The translations under genes and the position numbers were made by a program. This document shows, piece after piece, positions 1 to 5,700 of a DNA stretch of 6,628 bases. The notes below the pieces were generated by a model. It saw only the letters and a list, made by a program, of their open reading frames with translations. It did no database searches and had not been told where the DNA came from. Position 1 is the first letter of the stretch. Each line of letters starts with the position of its first letter. The stretch is from the NCBI GenBank assembly GCA_003229995.1, contig QIGJ01000270.1, forward strand, positions 1 to 6,628, written 5' to 3'. The stretch comes from Gammaproteobacteria bacterium. Lineage in GTDB: Bacteria; Pseudomonadota; Gammaproteobacteria; SZUA-152.

Positions 1-2
1 GT

Positions 3-444
3 GTGTTACTCATTGAGCATATGAAAAAATTTCATATGCCGCTTAGTGATGCTGGTGCCAGACTTAAATGTCCAAAAGACCTTGATGTTGTTATGATGCG
101 TTGTTACTACAGTTCAAAACAACAGATTGAAATTGATGAATGTCCTCAGTGCGGAGGAATCTGGCTGGACGCAGAGGAACTTTCAGGAATAAGAGACCTT
201 TTTCCAACTCAAGATGACCTGAAAAAAATAAAAAAGAATTTGTCGAAAAAATAATGGTCAGTAAAGAGGTGCAGGCGTACAAACAAGCATCTCGTGAGCT
301 ACCTGATAAATTAGGCCATATTTCAAACATATTATGGTCGATACTACGCTTTAGGTGACCGTGAAAATACCACCGGCTAAAAATGCCGCATTCTATAAAA
401 TCACTGAAGCATTTAACACATTATTCCCCACTACCAGAAAGTAA
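3..444 (+). pseudogene. zf-TFIIB-like zinc-ribbon protein, frameshifted
   Basis: The first frame (3-254) encodes a short zinc-ribbon protein. Counting from the GTG at 3, it has CPKD at residues 23-26 and CPQCGGIWLD at 47-56, followed by a charged helix. This CPxC-GGxWLD pattern with an acidic tail is typical of the zf-TFIIB family; the second ligand of the first pair is Asp rather than Cys, which also occurs in the family. The frame ends at TAA 252-254, but coding-like sequence continues in the -1 frame (from 236, residues EFVEKIMVSKEVQAYKQ onward, to TGA 356-358) and then in a third frame (from 355, VTVKIPPAKNAAFYKITEAF, to TAA 442-444), only 5 bases before the next start. Joining them gives about 147 residues. 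Two single-base losses, in the A-run near 222-235 and near 355, would explain it. The start is uncertain: ATG 21 and ATG 36 are also in frame, and the frame is open to the window edge. Function is unknown; metal binding is inferred. Confidence 0.6.
230..236 (+). other. A AAA AAG slippery heptamer at the frame break
   Basis: In the zero frame of the zinc-ribbon gene the codons are ATA AAA AAG, so bases 230-236 form A AAA AAG. This is the heptamer that drives -1 frameshifting in E. coli dnaX. A -1 slip here leads exactly into the frame that continues the protein (GAA at 236). I see no upstream Shine-Dalgarno-like stimulator at the usual distance and no strong hairpin directly downstream. The break at about 355 would need a second, unrelated event. 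A simple base loss in the A-rich tract is therefore the more likely explanation. Confidence 0.4.
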
Positions 445-449
445 CATGT

Positions 450-897
450 ATGACTACACATAAAATCCACATTACAACAAATCAACATCAATCCGGCGCT
501 GTAAGCAAAAGCGTTATTATTGGCCTGTTCATCATAGTCGGCTTCGCTATTTTGGCCTGGACACTATTGCCTACTGCGTTCAGCACTGATCTGGATCGTG
601 TTGGCCAGGGAAAGCCTGCTATCGTACTGATATACGATATGGAAAACGGGAACAGCCTTGATTTGATGAAGGGGTATAATGCAATCCGTCATGATTATGA
701 ACATTGGGTTGACTTCTTTGTGGCCGATGTCGAAAGCCCCAAAGGGATTGCTTTTATCCGCGCTCACAAGGCCACACCGGGTAGCGCTATCTATTATTCC
801 GGTGATGGCGAAAAACTTATGGTGCTGTATGGTGCTGTACGGCTCACAAGAGGAGGATGTTCTGGTTGACTCAATAAAAAATACATTTGGGCTTTAG
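450..897 (+). pseudogene. Membrane-anchored thioredoxin-like protein, C-terminus frameshifted
   Basis: As read, the ORF is 139 aa (450-869). It has a cytoplasmic N-terminus, one membrane segment at about residues 20-41 (IIGLFIIVGFAILAW) and a domain expected in the periplasm. That domain resembles a thioredoxin fold: strand PAIVLIYD, a helix, strand VDFFVADV, and a TP-containing strand pair (KATPGSAIYYSGDGEKLMVLYG) like the cis-proline region. The CxxC position reads MENGNS, so a redox role is unlikely. An exact 10-bp tandem duplication (819-828 and 829-838) shifts the frame after MVLYG. Removing one copy gives MVLYG-SQEEDVLVDSIKNTFGL, ending at TAG 895-897, a 145-aa protein with the expected last helix. 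The present sequence instead ends in AVRLTRGGCSG. The start at 450 lies 5 bases after the preceding gene's terminal stop, with only a weak AGAAAG upstream. The family assignment is inferred from pattern and the partner is unknown. Confidence 0.6.
818..839 (+). repeat. 10-bp tandem duplication, 2.2 copies
   Basis: The unit TATGGTGCTG occurs at 818-827 and 828-837, and the period continues for two more bases (TA, 838-839) before breaking. The repeat lies inside the thioredoxin-like gene. Its length is not a multiple of three, so it causes the frameshift there. Deleting one unit restores the downstream reading frame to TAG 895-897. Confidence 0.95.
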
Positions 898-900
898 GAA

Positions 901-924
901 CTGCGCAAGCACGATCACTTGCAG
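901..924 (+). terminator. Weak hairpin after the thioredoxin-like gene
   Basis: Four bases after the restored stop, CTG (901-903) and CAAG (906-909) can pair with CTTGCAG (918-924), leaving a 2-base bulge and an 8-base loop. No T-run follows, so it is at best a poor intrinsic terminator. The rest of 898-1016 shows no gene, and I could not pick a convincing sigma-70 promoter for yaiI. Confidence 0.2.
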
Positions 925-931
925 GATCTAG

Positions 932-956
932 GTATAAGTTATTGTGTTCCATTCCT
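932..956 (+). repeat. Direct repeat flanking yaiI, left copy
   Basis: This copy has GTATAAGTTATT (932-943), six bases, then CATTCCT (950-956). The same two blocks recur in the same order and orientation at 1794-1819, with seven bases between them. Together they bracket yaiI. A dispersed genomic repeat is one explanation; chance similarity of AT-rich intergenic DNA is the alternative. Confidence 0.5.
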
Positions 957-1016
957 TTAATGTGAATCAAATGCTAAAAACAGTGCTACATTTTGGCTGG
1001 TAAATAATAAACTGAC

Positions 1017-1487
1017 ATGAAAATATGGGTAGATGCAGATGCGTGTCCCGTGGTGATCAAAGAAATTTTGTTCAAAGCGGCAAACCGTACCGGCGTGGAA
1101 ACAACGCTGGTGGCGAATCAGTCAGTGCGTATTCCACCATCACCACACATTAATATGTTGCAAGTAAAATCAGGTTTTGATGTCGCAGACGATGAAATTG
1201 TCAAACGGGTGAACACAGGGGATCTGGTGATTACTGCCGACATCCCACTGGCCGCAGAGGTCATTGAAAAAGGCGGCCTTGCACTGAATCCTCGCGGTGA
1301 AATGTACACAACCGATGATATTAAAGCCAAACTGAACATGCGTGATTTTATGGATACGATGCGGGCAAGTGGTGTCAGTTCTGGTGGCCCACCACCATTG
1401 AACCAAAATGACCGACAGGCATTTGCGAATCACCTGGATCGATGGTTAACCCAGCAAGTGAAACAACAACAAGGTAAAACAGAATAA
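1017..1487 (+). CDS. yaiI: YaiI/YqxD family protein (UPF0178)
   Basis: This is an intact 156-aa protein; E. coli YaiI is about 152 aa and very similar along its length. Conserved blocks are VDADACP (residues 5-11, with D6 and D8), [12 protein letters not shown] (31-42), [10 protein letters not shown] (53-62), [14 protein letters not shown] (70-83, with D75), NPRGE (91-95), MRDFMD (108-113), GGPPP (123-127) and DRQAF (132-136). The acidic residues and layout suggest a PIN/NYN-like nuclease fold, but the biochemical function is not established, so a nuclease role is inference. The start is chosen because the family begins directly before the [10 protein letters not shown] block; there is no good Shine-Dalgarno upstream. 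The gene is probably transcribed alone, since a 119-bp gap separates it from the upstream gene, and it converges on the nit gene. The glutamine-rich tail (QQVKQQQGK) is variable in the family. Confidence 0.95.
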   Translation: MKIWVDADACPVVIKEILFKAANRTGVETTLVANQSVRIPPSPHINMLQVKSGFDVADDEIVKRVNTGDLVITADIPLAAEVIEKGGLALNPRGEMYTTDDIKAKLNMRDFMDTMRASGVSSGGPPPLNQNDRQAFANHLDRWLTQQVKQQQGKTE

Positions 1488-1534
1488 TTCTAGCGTATGT
1501 TCCCGGTGATCATCCGCATAAATATTTTCTCTCG

Positions 1535-1556
1535 TTCCCATGCTCCAGCGTGGGAA
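1535..1556. repeat. REP-like palindrome
   Basis: TTCCCATGCT (1535-1544) pairs with AGCGTGGGAA (1547-1556) across a 2-base CC loop, giving a 10-bp stem with one wobble position. The flanks read CTCG before and TGCATAC after. From memory, elements with this CGTTCCCACGCTCC-type core are dispersed in many copies in several gammaproteobacterial genomes and resemble REP sequences mobilised by RAYT (TnpA-REP) transposases. No RAYT gene is present here. Confidence 0.7.
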
Positions 1557-1592
1557 TGCATACAAATGTTATGCTCTGCGCACCATCCCTCA

Positions 1593-1636
1593 TGCCAACG
1601 TAAAGTTCTCCGCGTGGGCACAAAAAACCTGCCCAC
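1593..1636. repeat. Two mutually exclusive hairpins
   Basis: GTGGGCA (1614-1620) pairs perfectly with TGCCCAC (1630-1636) across the 9-base loop CAAAAAACC. The same arm, as CGTGGGCA (1613-1620), can instead pair with TGCCAACG (1593-1600) with one mismatch. The middle arm is therefore shared. The most likely explanation is a composite of REP-like repeat modules; a regulatory switch is possible in principle, but neither flanking gene reads into a leader here. No T-run follows on either strand, so terminator activity would be weak. Confidence 0.55.
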
Positions 1637-1793
1637 CTTAGGAACGTGCACGAAATAACTTCCCTGTTTTGCATCCCGGCTTCAGCCCGTCTTTGCCCGT
1701 TCTTCAATCACAAAAGCTCGAAATAAGAACGACTATTCCTGCACTTTTGCTCAATCAGAACGAACAAATACGGACTAAATCAGAGCGCCACAT

Positions 1794-1819
1794 GTATAAG
1801 TTATTTAATTCTCATTCCT
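1794..1819 (+). repeat. Direct repeat flanking yaiI, right copy
   Basis: This copy has GTATAAGTTATT (1794-1805), seven bases, then CATTCCT (1813-1819), matching 932-956 apart from the intervening bases. It lies just outside the nit 3' end. Similarity between the two sites does not extend noticeably beyond these blocks. Confidence 0.5.
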
Positions 1820-1820
1820 G

Positions 1821-1847
1821 ACTCAGTCAATTCATCGAATACTGAGT
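1821..1847 (-). terminator. Hairpin spanning the nit stop codon
   Basis: ACTCAGT (1821-1827) pairs perfectly with ACTGAGT (1841-1847). Inside, ATTC (1830-1833) pairs with GAAT (1837-1840) around a 3-base loop, with CA (1828-1829) bulged. The 11-bp stem includes the nit stop codon (1832-1834). There is no strong T-run on either side, so it may be a weak or Rho-assisted terminator, or an RNA 3'-end stabiliser, for nit; it could also serve the convergent yaiI transcript. Confidence 0.45.
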
Positions 1848-2655
1848 TTCCGGTGCTCCAGCACTGGGAAATTCCGCCGCACCGATTGCTGATGCGCCAA
1901 GTCCGTCTCCGCGATCACAAACCCGGAACCACTGGGAAGACGGTCCATCACAGCACCCCAGGGATCAACGATCATGCTGTCACCGTAGGTTTCCCGGCCA
2001 TTCACATGATAGCCACCCTGTGCGGCAGCAATCACATAACATAAATTTTCTATTGCCCGGGCACGCACCAATACCTCCCAATGCGCTTTGCCGGTAATCG
2101 CCGTAAAGGCCGATGGCAGGGCAATGATTTCCACACCTTCGTCCAGCATGCGACGAAAAATACCCGGGAAACGCAGGTCGTAACAGACTCCCAGCCCCAA
2201 TCGACCAAATGGGGTATCGGCAACAATGACACGTTCGCCATGTTCTATGGTTTCTGACTCTACATAGTTTTCATCGTTGTCAGGTAAACACACATCAAAT
2301 AAATGCACTTTGTCGTAACGGACAACACGCTGCGCTGTCCTTGGTCGTTATACAACAGACAGGCGCTGCGCACTTTGTTGGGGCTGTCCGCAGCCAGGGG
2401 AATGGTTCCGCCCACGAGCCATAGCCCATGTTTTTTGGCCTGTTCGGTGAGGAAATTCTGTATGGGTCCTTGGCCATCCGTTTCACGCACATCAACTTTG
2501 TCGGTTTCCGTCATACCCATAATGGCAAAATTTTCGGGCAATACGATAAGCTCGGCACCGGCTCCAGCCGCCATGGTGATCAAGCGCCCAGCTTCAATAA
2601 GGTTTGCGTTCACATTAGGCCCAGAGGCCATTTGCACTGCTGCGATTTTCGCCAT
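1832..2655 (-). pseudogene. Nit1-like carbon-nitrogen hydrolase, split by a 5-bp duplication
   Basis: The gene encodes a nitrilase-superfamily amidase, closest by motif to the Nit1/YbeM group (deaminated glutathione amidase, a cytoplasmic metabolite-repair enzyme); the substrate is inferred. The upstream frame (2655 to 2260) starts MAKIAAVQMASG with an AAGGA ribosome binding site and contains LPENFAIMG, with catalytic Glu41. The downstream frame contains YDKVHLFDV (catalytic Lys), GVCYDLRFPG (catalytic Cys) and GRETYGDSMIVDPWG, and ends at 1832. The two frames are separated by an exact tandem duplication of CGCTG (2328-2337). Removing one copy joins QGQR to VVRYDKVHLFD and gives a 272-aa protein, normal for the family, with E41, K114 and C156. 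As written, the upstream product runs into an unrelated tail, and a GTG at 2308 would start after the lysine, so neither piece should be active. It lies 103 bp downstream of yhdP on the same strand, as is common in Gammaproteobacteria. Confidence 0.85.
2328..2337 (-). repeat. 5-bp tandem duplication in nit
   Basis: CGCTG occurs twice in exact tandem on the plus strand (2328-2332 and 2333-2337), read as CAGCG CAGCG in the gene. It causes the frameshift. Deleting one copy restores an uninterrupted frame with the conserved residues in register. Confidence 0.95.
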
Positions 2656-2660
2656 GTGAT

Positions 2661-2665
2661 TCCTT
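2661..2665 (-). promoter_or_regulatory. Ribosome binding site of nit
   Basis: Read on the minus strand this is AAGGA, 5 bases before the ATG at 2655-2653. It supports the MAKIAAVQ start and independent translation of nit from yhdP. Confidence 0.75.
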
Positions 2666-2688
2666 GCTATTGCTTTTTTGTTTGAATC

Positions 2689-2702
2689 AGTTTCGAGTTT
2701 CG
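2689..2702. repeat. 7-bp tandem duplication in the yhdP-nit spacer
   Basis: AGTTTCG occurs twice in exact tandem (2689-2695 and 2696-2702). It lies between the possible nit promoter and the nit ribosome binding site, so it lengthens the nit leader. It is the third exact short tandem duplication noticed in this window. Confidence 0.9.
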
Positions 2703-2706
2703 GGAA

Positions 2707-2733
2707 ATCATAACACTACAACTTATTCTCCAA
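2707..2733 (-). promoter_or_regulatory. Weak candidate promoter for nit
   Basis: On the minus strand, TTGGAG (2733-2728) is followed after 15 bases by TATGAT (2712-2707). The -10 is good (5 of 6), but the -35 matches only at TTG and the spacer is short. It could give nit its own transcript within the 103-bp gap after yhdP; read-through from yhdP is the alternative. Confidence 0.25.
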
Positions 2734-2758
2734 CAGATCATCTATTCACTGGCTATGG

Positions 2759-5700
2759 TTAATCTTCATCAGCACTATCGATAACCGCCTCGGGGGGGTT
2801 GAATTTTTTGATCACTGGCTCATTCCAACTGCCAGTGATGGTGTACTGGTTTTTAATTGCATCATCAATTTGTGGTTGAAACAGTTTTTGGAATGCCAGA
2901 ATGGCGGCTCCTACCTGTGGGGTTGCTGCCAAAACACCCAATACGGGTAGGCTGGCTGTCACATGGGGTGTAACCGTCACTAATTGGTCATAGTCTTGCT
3001 CTGCGAGGCCGGTACGCCCGGCGATTTCGACGCGTGCGGATGGGCCTTCCATATACAGATTATTGGTGTAGGCGTCGCCATCTTCGATGGTGAAGCTGCC
3101 TTTAATGCGGTCAAAACCAAACCCTTTTCTAAACACATCGGAAAAATCCAGCAGTAAACGCCTGGGCAAAGTCTGGATACTGAGCATGCCAAACATACGA
3201 CCGGCTCCAGGATCAATATCCAGTAGATAACCATCCTTTAGTGACAGGCTCATCCTACCTTGAATCTCGCTGGTATCCACATCGGCAAAAAAGCCCGGCC
3301 ATTTCAATTCCAGATCCACGCTTCCACTGCCTTCGTTGATGCCTCCTACATAATCCAGCGCTTTGAGCGTGTGTCTGATATTACGGCTCTCAACATGCAT
3401 TTGCACATTGGAATGCTGCTGTTTGCCGCGGACATACCAGCCGCCACGGGCCGTAATCGTGGTGGAGCGCGGATTCAGTACCCATTGCTCGATACGCATA
3501 CCCTCTGCCACACGGGCGGTTTCCAAACGCATTGAACCAAACTTGCTGTTTTTATAGCGAAAATCCGCAATACGAAAATCCAGTTCGGGAAGATCCCGTG
3601 GGTCCATTGCACCACTGCCTTCGCTTATTTCAGTGAGATAACAATAGTCCAGGTCTGCGCGGATGGGGTTATCCTGCATCTTGTGTGGCAGTAGAATACG
3701 GCCCTTTAATTCGTCGCTGTCGATGTCTGCCTGCAAACCCTCTTTCACTGGTACCAGTTTGAATCGTACATTCTGTAGTTGTTGGCCATAGAGTTCTAAC
3801 TTGCGTACGGTGATATCCGCAGAATTGAACAATGACGCACCGGTATCATGTGTCGTCGGTGTCAGCTGCAAATTACGCCAATCATCCAGTGACACGGTAT
3901 CCATCCAACCCGCCAGGCGTAATCCCGGGGCCGTGGGCATTTCAGCAGCACCGCCATTGAGACGCACTTCACCCCGAAAACGGTTTTCAGCAACCGTATT
4001 ATCCGACGAGGCTTTGTCGGGAGATATCTCACCTAATGCAAAAATACCATCCACGAAACTGCCATAGTTGACACGTAACACAGGCCGTTGTTTCGGTGGA
4101 AAATCTACGCGTAATTCCAGGCTGCCCGCCTCCTTTGCCGTCTTGTTAAAAGGCGGCGGGAGACGCGCTTCGACACCTTTGAGATTGGTGCGCGCTTGTA
4201 AAATTGCGACATGCGGAACATCGGCATCTGCTCCGTCAAGTGGAATATCAAACGAAATATTCCAGTTTCCCTTTCCGGCTAACAACGCTTTGACAGGAGG
4301 TAAATAACGTGCCGCTAAATCCGGCGCATCAAACATACCCTGCGCACGAATTCGCAGTTTAGGATTAAGGCCGGTTTCATCGGTGGTGATATTTATTTGT
4401 GTTGGTTGCCCGAATAATTCCGCTTGTACATTTTTGGCACGCAAACCTGCCTGGGAAAATTCCAGCCGACCGCTGATATCATTTAATACCTGACCCAGCG
4501 GTGGAATCGACAAGGTATTTTCTTTCATCGTCAACCAACCATTTACCTTTATGGGCGTTTCATCACCAATAGGCAATAACAAATTCAGGTTCAGCAAACT
4601 ATCACCTTCGGCCTTCATACCTTCCAGTTGTTGTGCAAAGGTGGTATAAAGCGGTGGACTGGTGATCAGATAATCCAACTTTTCCTGGGTTGCTCCTTGC
4701 ACTTCACCTGCGACACTCAACAGCATTGGCGTTGCCGTCATATCAGCAATGCTGACCGTTGCCCATTGAATATCATTGGAAAATATTTTGCCTTTTTGTG
4801 CCTCAATCAACATGCCTCGACCCAGGAAGCGTACGTTTGCCGTAATATCCATAATCGGCAACCAATCTTCTGCATAATTCAGGGTGGTATTTTTTGTGAC
4901 AAAACTCACTTCAAACCGCCCATTCCCTTGATCAAAAGGAAATTCATCCAGTCGACCGTGAAAAAGTGCGCCACCTGAAATAATATGTGCATCCACGATG
5001 GCTTCATCCAGCCAGCCAACCGCATTCGGGGACATAATGCCTGTGGGTAAATATCGTGATACCTGACTACCGTCACCGTCACGGGCAGTAACCAACAGGG
5101 ACATAAAGGGAGATTTATTGACGTCGTCCTGCACAATATCCAGCGTTGCAGCAGCGGTAATGTCTTCATTGTCAGCTTCCAGCTCACGACCGATAACACG
5201 CCAGTTTTGCCCGTCTTGTTGCCAGGCAACATTGCCGCGTAAGTCATCCACCGTGAGCGGCCAACGAAACAAGTCAGGGAAATCCAGTGTCACCGCTGCA
5301 TGCTGTAATGCAACCTGCCCTCCCTCAGAGTCCAACCATAATTCACCTTCAATTTTTTGCGCTTCGGGAACGACTTCCCAAGCATTGACGGAGGCATTTC
5401 GTAGTTGGGCATAGGCGTGATACCGGGGGACATCACCAGCCTGCCAAATAATTTCGGCATGATGAATTTCGCCACGCGGTCTGATCCCGGACAACGGTTT
5501 CTGCACGGCTTCACCACCGACGGAAAACAGTGATAATAAGCGGGCAACATCTTCCAACTGTAAAAAACTGGCGTAAGCATTCAGTGCGACACCCGTTTCT
5601 GCGGTTTCCATCAACGTCACTGAAACACGCGATGGTTGCCATTGACGGGATTGCCGTGCGAGCAGTAACTCATTGGCTTCAAATTGCCAGCCCTTATCCC

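Larger units (their letters stand above)
1488..1831. other. 344-bp non-coding spacer with repeats
   Basis: This spacer between the convergent yaiI and nit genes holds no supported gene. It contains a REP-like palindrome (1535-1556), two overlapping hairpins (1593-1636), a short palindrome GGCT-TC-AGCC (1678-1687), a copy of the direct repeat (1794-1819) and a hairpin over the nit stop (1821-1847). A 65-codon reading frame on the minus strand (1510-1707) runs through the palindromes and looks like a by-product of them. No remnant of tldD is visible. Confidence 0.7.

Noticed and set aside
230..236. Programmed -1 frameshifting as the full explanation of the first gene
   Set aside because: The heptamer is present, but no stimulator or downstream hairpin was seen and a second frame break at about 355 has no slippery site.
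324..380. Frame giving YYGRYYALGDRENTTG as the middle of the zinc-ribbon gene
   Set aside because: It looks protein-like, but using it needs three indels in mixed directions. The path from the 356 stop into the 355-444 frame needs only two. It remains a weaker alternative.
1510..1707. 65-codon reading frame on the minus strand in the yaiI-nit spacer
   Set aside because: It runs through the REP-like palindromes, has no ribosome binding site, and its composition reflects the repeats.
1832..2308. Downstream half of nit as an independent gene starting at GTG 2308
   Set aside because: It would lack the catalytic Glu and Lys, and the frame restores perfectly when one 5-bp unit is removed.
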